DNA of 64,000 nucleotides from contig CAUQTI010000010.1 in NCBI GenBank assembly GCA_963521065.1, forward strand, positions 1-64,000, in the 5' to 3' direction. Shown in pieces: positions 16,033 to 24,486 of this stretch. Every line of letters begins with the position of its first letter. Position 1 is the stretch's first letter. This stretch comes from IOR16 sp963521065. Lineage in GTDB: Bacteria; Bacillota; Clostridia; Peptostreptococcales; Anaerovoracaceae. A program made the translations under genes and the position numbers. The notes below the pieces were generated by a model, which saw only the letters and a list, made by a program, of their open reading frames with translations, did not search any database and was not told the DNA's origin.

Positions 16033-17856
16033 ATGAGAAGTTTAAAAATTAAAATGATAGCAGTGATTCTGCTGATGGTGGTTGTGTCGTCTCTGGTAAC
16101 CGTATCGATTGGTTTGTTTGAGAGCTACCAACTGACGGAAAATGCCGTTCAAACACAGTTTGAGGACAAGCTAACCGGTGGGAATAACGTTTTGAAACTG
16201 TATTTGAAGGAGAAATTTGGGGTGCTGAAGCTTTCTTCAAGGGGAGAATTGCTTAATGCAGAGGGTAAGTCCATCGAAGGAAAATACGATTCCATAGATA
16301 CCGTAGCAGAAAATATGAATTTGGTAGCGACTGTGTTTGCTAGAAATGAAAATGAATTTACAAGAGTTTTAACCACGATCAAAGATGAAAGTGGCAAGCG
16401 GATGGTTGGTACAAAGCTGGATTCTTCCGGAGGTGCATACGAAAGTGCTTTAAAGGGAGAGATTTTCTTTGGAGAAGCGGATATTCTCGGAGAAAAGTAC
16501 ATCACAAAATATGAGCCTATGCTTGATGACAAACAAGAAGTGATAGGAATTTATTTTGTAGGGGTGCCTATGACAGAAGTGCATGCAATCATTGATGATG
16601 GGCTGAAAAGCACGATTCAGGCGGTCTTACTGATGATGGGAGCATTTTTAATGATTGTTTGCGCGGTAAGCTATTTTGTCGCATCTTCCATTGCAAAGCC
16701 TTTACATAAACTTACCGCTGCTGCAAAAGAAATAGCACATGGTAATTTGGAAGTAGATCTATCTGTAAAATCCCGCGATGAAGTGGGAGAGCTTGCGGAT
16801 GCTTTTCGCCTTACTACGGAACAGCTCACAAATTATCAAGGATATATTGATGAAATTGCAAGTGTACTTCAAACGATTTCAAGAGGTGATTTGCATATTA
16901 AGCTGCAGCGTGATTACGCAGGCCAGTTTGAAAAAATAAAAGTAAGTCTGGAATCGTTGCTTCAAAACTTAAATCTCACTTTTTTGAAGATGGGACAATC
17001 TGCAAATCAGGTTTCTGATGGTGCAGAACAAGTTGCAAACGGGGCGCAGGCATTATCGCAAGGCGCGACACAGCAAGCAAGCGCAATTGAAGAGCTGTCT
17101 GCATCCATTACAGAAATCGCAGAACAAGTAAAGCAAAACGCAGGAAATGCACTTACAGCAAGCGCAAAAGCACAATCTGCGGGGAGTGAGATTTCTGGCA
17201 GTAATGCGGAGATGCAGGGAATGCTGGATGCGATGGCGCAGATTACGTTAAAATCCTCTGAGATATCCAAGATCATTCAAGTGATTGAAGACATTGCGTT
17301 TCAAACGAACATTCTTGCACTGAATGCGGCAGTAGAAGCAGCGCGTGCAGGCGCGGCGGGAAAAGGCTTTGCGGTTGTTGCAGATGAGGTGCGTAACCTT
17401 GCAGGAAAGTCTGCACAAGCAGCGAAAAGTACAACTTTGTTAATTGAAGAGACTGTGAGTGCAGTGCGGAATGGATCCCGGATTGCCGATAATACTGCAA
17501 AAACTTTAAGTGATAGTGTAAAGGTAACAGAAGAAGCGGTTCAATTGATTGAAACCATCGCGCAGGCATCCGGCCGTCAGTCCACTGCGATTGAACAGAT
17601 TAATCTAGGTGTAGAACAAATTGCTGCCGTAGTGCAGACAAATGCAGCAACTGCGGAAGAGAGCGCAGCTGCGAGTGAAAGCTTATCCAATGAATCGAGC
17701 GTATTAAATACGCTGGTGCAGCAATTCAAGACCTCTGAAAGTTCCGCTGCAGGCCAGGGGGATCAGGAATCACATTTTCTTGAAACATACATTGACGAAA
17801 GCACAGGGGCACAAAGAAAGGCAGTTTATAGAGAAAGCGGCATTGACAAATATTAA
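16033..17856 (+). CDS. Methyl-accepting chemotaxis protein
   Basis: Membrane chemoreceptor of 607 aa that would relay ligand binding to CheA/CheW. Layout: transmembrane helix 1 (about 7-28), an extracellular Cache-type sensor (about 35-190), helix 2 (about 194-217), HAMP (about 218-270), and a methyl-accepting signalling domain with the conserved hairpin tip EDIAFQTNILALNAAVEAAR then GKGFAVVADEVRNLA (about 418-456). ATG 16033 follows AAGGAG; the longer frame from TTG 15991 has no ribosome site. It is a lone gene without che genes nearby, and its 5' region is unusually structured. Confidence 0.95.
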   Translation: MRSLKIKMIAVILLMVVVSSLVTVSIGLFESYQLTENAVQTQFEDKLTGGNNVLKLYLKEKFGVLKLSSRGELLNAEGKSIEGKYDSIDTVAENMNLVATVFARNENEFTRVLTTIKDESGKRMVGTKLDSSGGAYESALKGEIFFGEADILGEKYITKYEPMLDDKQEVIGIYFVGVPMTEVHAIIDDGLKSTIQAVLLMMGAFLMIVCAVSYFVASSIAKPLHKLTAAAKEIAHGNLEVDLSVKSRDEVGELADAFRLTTEQLTNYQGYIDEIASVLQTISRGDLHIKLQRDYAGQFEKIKVSLESLLQNLNLTFLKMGQSANQVSDGAEQVANGAQALSQGATQQASAIEELSASITEIAEQVKQNAGNALTASAKAQSAGSEISGSNAEMQGMLDAMAQITLKSSEISKIIQVIEDIAFQTNILALNAAVEAARAGAAGKGFAVVADEVRNLAGKSAQAAKSTTLLIEETVSAVRNGSRIADNTAKTLSDSVKVTEEAVQLIETIAQASGRQSTAIEQINLGVEQIAAVVQTNAATAEESAAASESLSNESSVLNTLVQQFKTSESSAAGQGDQESHFLETYIDESTGAQRKAVYRESGIDKY

Positions 17857-18016
17857 AAAGAATATGGTATAATGAATACAACATAGGACGCAAAATCAAT
17901 AAATTTTGCTGGTAATCCATTTATTATATTAGAAACAAAGCAAATCAAAACGAAGGTTTGTCTTTACGATAAAATAAGTGGAAAAAGAAAAATGAGAAAG
18001 AAAAGAGGAAAGTGCA

Positions 18017-18457
18017 GTGGAAGATCGGAAGAAGAAAGCCGTAGAATTACACCATAAGGGGTATAATTGCTGCCAGGCGGTAGTCTGTTCTTATTGTGAC
18101 TTGCTTGGACTCAATGAAGCAGAGGCGTTTCGTGTTGCAGAAGGCTTCGGTGGCGGAATGGGTGGTATGCACGACGGTACCTGTGGTGCAGTCACGGGCG
18201 CCTATATGCTGGCTGGCTTGAAAAAAAGCAGTGGCGATGTGGAAAAGGCAGTTACAAAAAAAGATACCTATCAGATGGTAAAAGAAATTTCTGCGGCGTT
18301 TAAGGAAATGAATACCTCAACAGTCTGTGCAGATTTACTTGGAGTAGCGGGAAAGCCCAAGCTTCGTTCCTGCGATGGCTGCATTGAAGATGCCTGCGCA
18401 CTTGCTGAGAAAATTGTGTTAGGAATCTCTCCAGAAGATGAAGCACAGGAAGCATAA
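18017..18457 (+). CDS. C_GCAxxG_C_C family protein, probable redox or metal protein
   Basis: A 146-aa protein with the cysteine pattern that defines this family: GYNCCQAVV near residue 16, TCGAVTGAYMLAG near 55, and a C-terminal CADLLG...CDGC...C cluster. The spacing of conserved cysteines suggests a metal or cluster site; no activity is established. A glycine-rich loop FGGGMGGMHDGTCG precedes the second motif. The start is GTG 18017 after AGAGGAA. A terminator follows. Confidence 0.82.
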   Translation: MEDRKKKAVELHHKGYNCCQAVVCSYCDLLGLNEAEAFRVAEGFGGGMGGMHDGTCGAVTGAYMLAGLKKSSGDVEKAVTKKDTYQMVKEISAAFKEMNTSTVCADLLGVAGKPKLRSCDGCIEDACALAEKIVLGISPEDEAQEA

Positions 18458-18496
18458 AAAATCCTTGCGTATTTGTTATACGAGTTTTATTCACAA

Positions 18497-18528
18497 AAAA
18501 TGCCCTGCATACGGATGCGGGGCATTTT
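18497..18528. terminator. Bidirectional terminator
   Basis: AAAATGCCCTGCAT (18497-18510) pairs with ATGCGGGGCATTTT (18515-18528) around a 4-base loop, with one T-G wobble. It separates the convergent C_GCAxxG_C_C and deoD genes. Confidence 0.85.
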
Positions 18529-18543
18529 CATAAGTAAATATAA

Positions 18544-19245
18544 TTAGGCAATCTCTAAAGCAATTTCCATCATCTGATTGAAATTCTTCTGACGGTCTTC
18601 GACACTGGCTTTTTCGCCTGTAATGAAGTTGTCACTGATGGTAACCATTGCCAGCGCATTCGCGCCAAGCTTTGCGGCATTCATATAGAGGGCAGCCGCT
18701 TCCATTTCAACGGCGAGCGTACCAAGTGCAGCCCATTTTTTCCACCAATCCGGGTTTGATTCATAAAACACATCGCACGAAACGATATTCCCGGCATGGA
18801 CAGGAATTTTTAATGCATCCGCTTTCTCCTTTGCCTTTAACAAAAGATTGAAGTCGGCGCAGGGAGCGAAGGTTCCCGGAAGCTCGTAAGTATGCGCCCA
18901 GTTAGAATCTGTGGAGGTACTTAGTCCTAAAACGATGTCCTTTGTTTTTACATGTTCTTGAAAAGAACCGGCGGTGCCGATTCGGATGAGATTTTTTACA
19001 CCGAAATGTGTAATCAGCTCGTAGGAGTAAATACCCATCGAAGGCATACCCATCCCAGAGCCTTGTACCGAGATGCGCTTTCCGTTGTAAGTGCCTGTAA
19101 AACCAAGCATTCCACGGATTTCATTATAGCAGGTGACGTCCTTTAGATATGTTTCTGCAATAAATTTTGCGCGAAGCGGGTCTCCTGGAAGCAAGATTGT
19201 TTCTGCAATATCTCCTTTTGAACCATTGATATGTAATGTACCCAT
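18544..19245 (-). CDS. deoD: Purine nucleoside phosphorylase, DeoD type
   Basis: Cleaves purine (deoxy)ribonucleosides with phosphate to base and (deoxy)ribose-1-phosphate, for purine salvage. 233 aa, close to the 239 aa of E. coli DeoD. Motifs: LPGDPLRAKFIAE phosphate loop (residues 19-31), GSGMGMPSMGIYSYEL, IRIGTAGSF, and the late VEMEAAALY ribose-binding block followed by TISDNF with the catalytic Asp. ATG 19245 has AAGGAG upstream; longer frames have none. It is monocistronic between a terminator and a long leader. No purine-riboswitch consensus was found in the leader. Confidence 0.95.
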   Translation of the reverse strand: MGTLHINGSKGDIAETILLPGDPLRAKFIAETYLKDVTCYNEIRGMLGFTGTYNGKRISVQGSGMGMPSMGIYSYELITHFGVKNLIRIGTAGSFQEHVKTKDIVLGLSTSTDSNWAHTYELPGTFAPCADFNLLLKAKEKADALKIPVHAGNIVSCDVFYESNPDWWKKWAALGTLAVEMEAAALYMNAAKLGANALAMVTISDNFITGEKASVEDRQKNFNQMMEIALEIA

Positions 19246-19657
19246 GAAAATTCTCCTTTTTTCTTTTATTTGAAAGGCAATATAAAATAATTTAAAAAAC
19301 AGCGTTGCAGATTCATAAAGAATCAAGAAATATCACACTATAACTGAGTATGATTTAATACCGCTTTAAGTTGTTTATTGGCAGTGCGATGCTTACATCT
19401 TCAATACTCTATTTTAATACGTTTATAAATCGCTGCTCCGGATTGCTAGACCAGTCAATCTATTTGAAATAAAATCTTTCGATTTTGTTACATAAAACGC
19501 ATTTATTATACCATAAATTTAAAGAAGAGAAACAATTTTATGTTGTATAAAATGTAAAGGGTGGAATAATAAACAGACTATCCTATCTTTACTTGTGTTT
19601 TAATTTAGAGTATGATTAATATATGTGATGCAGATGCAGACAAAGGAGACAAACAAT
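19246..19657. other. Divergent intergenic region deoD/acyl-CoA synthetase
   Basis: About 410 bases without a gene. On the plus strand it holds the promoter at 19588-19616. On the minus strand TATAAT at 19509-19514 with TTGTTT 19 bp upstream is a candidate deoD promoter that would give a leader of over 200 bases. I see no riboswitch consensus in it. Confidence 0.4.
19588..19616 (+). promoter_or_regulatory. Sigma-A promoter of the acyl-CoA synthetase gene
   Basis: TTTACT (19588-19593), 17 bp, TATGAT (19611-19616), about 40 bp ahead of the start codon. Confidence 0.6.
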
Positions 19658-21400
19658 ATGACGATGCAATTTAATGGACCGAGCCAAGATCTTCGTCCTA
19701 TTTCCACCTTAAAGGAAATGCTGGACACGAGCGCAGAGATGTATGCAAAAAATCCTGCGTTTCTTATCAAAAAAGAAAAGGGCGGCGCTTACGAAGAAAT
19801 CAACTATACATTGCTAAAGCATGATGTGGATTCTTTGGGTACGAGGTTAATTGATTTAGGACTAGAGGGTGAAAAAATCGCGGTAATAGGAGAGAATTGT
19901 TATGAATGGATTGTATCTTATTTAGCGATTACAAATGGTACTGGCATTGTAGTGCCTTTAGATAAAGAATTGAGTCAAGAAGAAATCTATCAGCTTTTGG
20001 ATATTTCTGACTGTAAGGGTATCTTTTTTACAGCCGCATATGAAGCGTATTTTAAAGAATATGATATTCCGGTTAAAGTGCGGATGAAATTATTCGGAGA
20101 CCGGACGGATATTAGTGAAGAGCTGCCTTTTATTGAAGAAAAAGGTGGGATTTATGAATGGTCTAGTTTAGTAAAAGAAGGAGAAGCTTTAATTTCACAG
20201 GGGAGTCGAAACTTTATCGATGCGAAGGTAGACCCAAATGAAATGCGGATTCTGCTCTTTACTTCGGGTACGACAGAGACGGCAAAAGGCGTAATGCTCA
20301 GCCAGAACAATATTGCGACTAACATTATGGATACCTGTCGGATTGCACATATATTTCCGGAAGACCGTACACTGTCTATTTTACCGATTCACCATACCTT
20401 TGAATGTACGATGGGACAGCTATTGGTCCTGTATCGTGGTGCCTCAACTGCTTATTATGAAGGGTTGAAGCATATTATGAAAAATTTGGCGGAAGCGAAA
20501 GCCACTGTTTTAATCGGCGTGCCACTAATTTTTGAATCAATTTATGATAAGATATGGAAGAAAGCGGAGAAATCCGGGAAAGCAGCGATTCTTCGAAAAG
20601 GAATAAAAATTAATCACACGATGAAAGCAATGGGCATGGATTTATCGAAAAAACTCTTTAAAAGCGTGCATGATGGCTTTGGCGGAAAACTGCGCTTAAT
20701 CATCACCGGCGCTGCCGGAATTGACCCAAAGGTATGTCGTGGATTTGAAGACTTTGGATTCCGCGTCCTGCAGGGCTATGGATTAACGGAATGTTCACCG
20801 CTTGTTTCAGGACCTCCAGACTATACGAATACGTATAAGAAGGCGGGCTCGGTTGGACCGGCTGTTGCCAGCGGAGAAATCCGTATTATAGATAAAGACG
20901 ACAATGGCATTGGCGAAATTATTTTTAAGGGACCCAATGTGATGCTTGGATACTACAATGACCCAAAGAAAACCGCAGAAGTAATAAAAGATGGTTGGTT
21001 TTATACCGGTGATTTGGGATTCTTAGATAAAGAAGGCTGGCTTTACATTACAGGTAGAAAGAAAAATGTCATTGTAACAAAAACGGGTAAGAATATTTAT
21101 CCGGAAGAGGTAGAGCTTTATATCAACCGCAACAAATACATTCAAGAATCGCTCGTACATGGTGTGGAATATGAAGAGGACACCTTGGTAAGTGCGCAGA
21201 TTCGCCCTGCATATGATGTGATTTACGAAGAATTCGGTAAAGACTATAAAGAAGATGACATTCAAAGCTTAATTAAAAAAGAAATTAAAAAGGTGAATGA
21301 AGGGCTCCCTATCTATAAACGGATTCGTGATTTTTCGATTCGTACGGATGAGTTTGTGAAAACCACAACTAAGAAAATAAAACGTTATAAAAATGTATAG
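19658..21400 (+). CDS. AMP-forming long-chain acyl-CoA synthetase/ligase
   Basis: Adenylating enzyme of 580 aa that would activate a fatty or other carboxylic acid with ATP and CoA. Motifs: A3 LLFTSGTTETAKGVMLSQ (about 198-215), GYGLTECSP (about 374-382), A7 GWFYTGDLGFLDKEGWLYITGR (about 447-468) and the C-terminal lysine region TTTKKIKRY. SGTTETAKG has Glu in place of the usual Gly (SGTTGxxKG). The start is ATG 19658, 9 bp after AAAGGAG; frames from 19625 lack a ribosome site. It is probably monocistronic. Chain-length preference cannot be read from sequence. Confidence 0.9.
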   Translation: MTMQFNGPSQDLRPISTLKEMLDTSAEMYAKNPAFLIKKEKGGAYEEINYTLLKHDVDSLGTRLIDLGLEGEKIAVIGENCYEWIVSYLAITNGTGIVVPLDKELSQEEIYQLLDISDCKGIFFTAAYEAYFKEYDIPVKVRMKLFGDRTDISEELPFIEEKGGIYEWSSLVKEGEALISQGSRNFIDAKVDPNEMRILLFTSGTTETAKGVMLSQNNIATNIMDTCRIAHIFPEDRTLSILPIHHTFECTMGQLLVLYRGASTAYYEGLKHIMKNLAEAKATVLIGVPLIFESIYDKIWKKAEKSGKAAILRKGIKINHTMKAMGMDLSKKLFKSVHDGFGGKLRLIITGAAGIDPKVCRGFEDFGFRVLQGYGLTECSPLVSGPPDYTNTYKKAGSVGPAVASGEIRIIDKDDNGIGEIIFKGPNVMLGYYNDPKKTAEVIKDGWFYTGDLGFLDKEGWLYITGRKKNVIVTKTGKNIYPEEVELYINRNKYIQESLVHGVEYEEDTLVSAQIRPAYDVIYEEFGKDYKEDDIQSLIKKEIKKVNEGLPIYKRIRDFSIRTDEFVKTTTKKIKRYKNV

Positions 21401-21483
21401 CTCAAATGAAGGATTTTAAAGTAAAGATTTAAAGTGAAAGAGAACGGAGAATACTGCCTTGTATCAATAGGCTGTCTCTCACT

Positions 21484-21569
21484 AAAAAGCCATAGGATTT
21501 TGAACCGACTTCCCGTTTGTTAGATTTACTCTAACGTTTGGAGGTGATTCATTTTATCCTATGGTTTTT
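21484..21569. repeat. 86-bp imperfect palindromic element between convergent genes
   Basis: AAAAAGCCATAGGAT on the left (from 21484) is mirrored by ATCCTATGGTTTTT on the right (to 21569). Inside, GTTAGA/TCTAAC form an apical stem and the intervening segments pair partially (ACTTCC with GGAGGT). It can fold as one long hairpin ending in a T run, so it may serve as a bidirectional terminator, but it is much longer than usual and contains GGAGGTGATTC, similar to an anti-16S sequence. It could also be a dispersed repeat; copy number was not testable. Confidence 0.5.
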
Positions 21570-21591
21570 CTCTTGCTTAAAACGCTTAAAA

Positions 21592-22170
21592 TTATAAAAT
21601 GTATAAAGACTCTGGCAAGTAAAGCATTTCATTAAAAATATCTTTTACAGAGACTCCGCAAACCATTCTGTTTTCAACGTTTCGTACAAGCTGTTTTTTA
21701 TCCTCAAAGGTACAAAGTGATTCGCTGTCCTCACCTTGAGTAAGCCACCACTGGCCTTCGCTGTTTGTAATGGCGCATGAGATATTCTTATAAATAAACT
21801 CTATTTCCCTGCCTGTTTGCAAGTCGTTTATGAGGTGGTTAAAGGTATAGGGCGATGCCTTATCAGGCTGATTTTCAAAAATAGTAAATTGATTCATATC
21901 CAATTCTTCCGTAAAATACGAGATAAAGAATGTTTTTTCGTTTTCGGAGAGATCAATTTCTTCCAGTGCGCTGGCTTTAGGCAGCTCGTGCACCTTATAA
22001 AAAGCCGTTACCAGCTCCAACACTTCTTTTGCCATGACAAGACCCTCGCCCTCAGACCTTGCGCAGGAATTACACTCTGGCACATCCGGAAAAAGGATAG
22101 AGATTCCGTACCTCTCTTCTTTCGGGTCGTATTCATCATAATTAAATACCGCATAGTATCCTATCTGCAT
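21592..22170 (-). CDS. HicB-like N-terminal domain protein of unknown function
   Basis: A 192-aa protein. The N-terminus (about 1-65), YYAVFNYDEYDPKEERYGISILFPDVPECNSCARSEGEGLVMAKEVLEL, matches the HicB/UPF0150 fold (antitoxin-like partial RNase H): two strands, P-D-V-P-E-C, then the EGL...A helix. The C-terminus (about 130-190) FIYKNISCAITNSEGQWWLTQG resembles small domains that follow such folds. No hicA toxin gene (short, double-stranded-RNA-binding type) lies beside it, so a standard HicAB module is not supported. Role unknown. Confidence 0.55.
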   Translation of the reverse strand: MQIGYYAVFNYDEYDPKEERYGISILFPDVPECNSCARSEGEGLVMAKEVLELVTAFYKVHELPKASALEEIDLSENEKTFFISYFTEELDMNQFTIFENQPDKASPYTFNHLINDLQTGREIEFIYKNISCAITNSEGQWWLTQGEDSESLCTFEDKKQLVRNVENRMVCGVSVKDIFNEMLYLPESLYIL

Positions 22171-22275
22171 ACTGTTTTTACCTTTAAAGCCCTTTCTGTG
22201 TATATTCCTTGTTATAAATGCTTCGGTCGATTGGATAAATACTCATACTGTACATCTTTCTGTTCCGTCTTTTTA

Positions 22276-22304
22276 TTGTATCTACCAATATTATGTACTA
22301 TAAT
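22276..22304 (+). promoter_or_regulatory. Putative promoter of the DUF3885 pair
   Basis: TTGTAT (22276-22281), 17 bp, TATAAT (22299-22304), 75 bp before ATG 22379. Confidence 0.55.
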
Positions 22305-22378
22305 CATAATTAATCAAGTTGTTTTCATTAAACTACATTTTTTGTTAATAAAAAACATTTTTATAAGGAGATTAAAAA

Positions 22379-22792
22379 ATGGATCCATTTGAGCTGGCAA
22401 AGGAAAAATTACATGATATAGGGGAGACGTTACACTTTAGTGAGCTGCAATTTCAGCGGGTAAAATCAACAATTAATAGGACAACGATATGGAGCGATGA
22501 AGTAGAAAAAGCAATTGTTGGTTTTATGCAAGAATTTGATGATCACGAAGAAATGAAAGAAGAGCTTGAATTTAGATATGAAGCCTCCAAGCTAGCCGCG
22601 ACGTCTTCGAAAGAGTTATGGAATCAATTAAACAAGTGCACGGAACGGGAACTGTCAAAGGAAGAGCTGCTCCTGATTTTAAACGGATTTTTGGAGTATT
22701 ATGAAGTGGTTTCAAACTATTTTAACAACGACGAGGACACGGAAGCTCTTGCTAATTTAAGAAAGATTCTAAATGAAGTAAAGGAACTGTAG
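22379..22792 (+). CDS. Small helical protein of unknown function
   Basis: A 137-aa, acidic, predominantly helical protein; no motif was recognised. AAGGAG lies 8 bp before the ATG. It is 10 bp upstream of the DUF3885 gene on the same strand, so the two are probably one transcript and may work together. It has no signal peptide or transmembrane segment, so cytoplasmic location is likely. Confidence 0.7.
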   Translation: MDPFELAKEKLHDIGETLHFSELQFQRVKSTINRTTIWSDEVEKAIVGFMQEFDDHEEMKEELEFRYEASKLAATSSKELWNQLNKCTERELSKEELLLILNGFLEYYEVVSNYFNNDEDTEALANLRKILNEVKEL

Positions 22793-22802
22793 GAGAATCT
22801 AT

Positions 22803-24002
22803 ATGTCACCAAAAGAACAACTTCAAAAAATATTGGAACAACACAATTGTTCCCACAGTATGCCGGATGACGTATTGTTTCAGATTCTTTCCCCCTATTG
22901 CCTGCATAAAAGATTGGCACAGGGCAGCCCTTATTTGGAGAATGAGGAAGGGGTAAGTGAAGCTTATGTAACCAAGTGCATGGACATTGCCACCAACATG
23001 TATCGCCGTCTGAATTTTAGCGCTGAACTTCTTATCGTGTATGAAGACTGTTACAGTGAAAACAATCAAGAAGAGATTCTTTTTATGGAAAGCTGTTTGA
23101 AAGGCGCAGGCAATACAGCGGCATACTCTTTTTCATGGAAATTTCGTCCGATGGAAGAAACGTATCCTGCCGCTCTTGCAAACAATAGCGAGATCCATAC
23201 CTGCACGCGCAGGCTGTATGAAGCAAAAGCAATTGATGTCCAGCGATTGTTCCTAGAAATCATTCTCAGCGACATTGGGGGCAAATACGATTTGGATTCG
23301 AAGATATTTGTTATTGATACGGATACTGGGAGAATGTTTCATCTTTATGACGATAGAGGCCTATGGGTCAGTGCGCCGGAAAGGATCTATTTCCCTCAGC
23401 TGGGTATTGAACATGATGAAATCAGCGATATTGACTATGAAGATGTTGCTGCTGCAGAGGTGCGGTTCCGCATTCTATATGAAAATTTCCAGTGGATTAA
23501 TGGCGCTGAGGATGATTCGGAGGATTTGTGCCTGCATGGAATGGTTCATGTTCTAATCGGCGCTGAGGGCTTTGCTTACCTCTGCTGTGTCAGTGCAGCC
23601 GCGTTGCGGATGTTGAGAAGTTTAACAGAGAATCACAAGGTCACAAACCACGGGGAGCAAATGCTACCTTGCTGCGGGCAATGCATGATTGCCGATGAAG
23701 CAATGCAGGCCATTACAATAATCGGCTGTGATAACGGAATCAACTGGGCAGTGCGCCATGAGAAGGAAGGCATTCGGCTGATTACGGCGACGGGCAGGGA
23801 GGTTCTAATCGAAAATACATTGTATTATAAGGAAGTGCTTCGGTTTGCGGACGCAGTAGAGGCATTTTACAAAAGCTGTTCCCCAAAAGTTCTTCCGGAG
23901 AATGAGATGGAACGTGAGGGATATCAAACTTTTTGGAAGGAGTGGCACAGGAGAAAGAAGCTTGCGTTAGGAAAGCGTGCCGATACATGTCATTCTCTGT
24001 AA
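22803..24002 (+). CDS. DUF3885-domain protein with extra C-terminal region
   Basis: A 399-aa protein. Around residues 95-235 it shows the DUF3885 pattern: FSWKFRP, LFLEIILSDIGGKYDLDSKIFVID, FHLYDDRGLWVSA and LYENFQWIN, although spacing is stretched. The C-terminal half (about 245-375) is unlike anything I recognise and has clustered cysteines (CCGQC near 297) that may bind metal or be structural. DUF3885 proteins are often found among polymorphic-toxin or immunity-like genes, but function is not established. It follows a small helical protein by 10 bp. No signal peptide. Confidence 0.6.
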   Translation: MSPKEQLQKILEQHNCSHSMPDDVLFQILSPYCLHKRLAQGSPYLENEEGVSEAYVTKCMDIATNMYRRLNFSAELLIVYEDCYSENNQEEILFMESCLKGAGNTAAYSFSWKFRPMEETYPAALANNSEIHTCTRRLYEAKAIDVQRLFLEIILSDIGGKYDLDSKIFVIDTDTGRMFHLYDDRGLWVSAPERIYFPQLGIEHDEISDIDYEDVAAAEVRFRILYENFQWINGAEDDSEDLCLHGMVHVLIGAEGFAYLCCVSAAALRMLRSLTENHKVTNHGEQMLPCCGQCMIADEAMQAITIIGCDNGINWAVRHEKEGIRLITATGREVLIENTLYYKEVLRFADAVEAFYKSCSPKVLPENEMEREGYQTFWKEWHRRKKLALGKRADTCHSL

Positions 24003-24044
24003 GCGTAAAAGGAAAAAGATAAAAATTTAAAATGAGAAATAAAA

Positions 24045-24072
24045 AAAACCAGGGAGACACGCCTGGTTTTTG
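24045..24072. terminator. Bidirectional terminator
   Basis: AAAAACCAGG (24045-24054) pairs perfectly with CCTGGTTTTT (24063-24072) around an 8-base loop. It separates the convergent DUF3885 and rpsT genes. Confidence 0.88.
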
Positions 24073-24114
24073 TGTATGTGCATTTAACTTATGCACTGGT
24101 GGGGACGGGTGAGA

Positions 24115-24384
24115 TTATTCTGCCTTTGCTTTGTTGAAAGCTTTAGTCAGTCTTGATACTTTTCTGGAAGCCGCGTGCTTATGGATTGTTCCTTTCGCAG
24201 CTGCTTGCATAAATCTCTTTTCAGCTAAAGCTAACTTTTCAGCGGCAGCATCAAAGTTTCTTTCAACAATCGCCTTATCAAAATTTTTGATAATGGTTTT
24301 CAGATGAGATTTTACTCTTCTGTTTGCTGCAGTCTTCTTGCTGATTACGCTGATTCTTTTCTTTGCAGATTTAATGTTTGCCAT
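24115..24384 (-). CDS. rpsT: 30S ribosomal protein S20
   Basis: Binds the 5' and 3' minor domains of 16S rRNA in the small subunit. 89 aa, lysine-rich and helical: MANIKSAKKRISVISKKTAANR at the start, KGTIHKHAASRKVSRLTKAFNKA at the end, both family hallmarks. It begins the conserved Bacillota block, divergent from gpr. GTGGGGTGA precedes the ATG; a promoter lies at 24423-24451. Confidence 0.97.
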   Translation of the reverse strand: MANIKSAKKRISVISKKTAANRRVKSHLKTIIKNFDKAIVERNFDAAAEKLALAEKRFMQAAAKGTIHKHAASRKVSRLTKAFNKAKAE

Positions 24385-24422
24385 ATTATTTCACCCCACT
24401 TTCGTAAAATATCGCAACTTGT

Positions 24423-24451
24423 AGTATATACGAATAGAAAGGAAAATGCAA
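24423..24451 (-). promoter_or_regulatory. Promoter of rpsT
   Basis: On the minus strand TTGCAT (24446-24451), 17 bp, TATACT (24423-24428), 39 bp before the rpsT start codon. Confidence 0.6.
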
Positions 24452-24486
24452 GGTAAAAATAAGAAAAGAAAGCGAGGTAGAAAAAA

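Noticed and set aside
19246..19520. Possible purine riboswitch in the deoD leader
   Set aside because: The conserved purine-aptamer core was not found on the minus strand; the leader is only long and AT-rich.
21592..22170. HicAB toxin-antitoxin module
   Set aside because: Only a HicB-like domain is present; no short HicA-type gene lies on either side.
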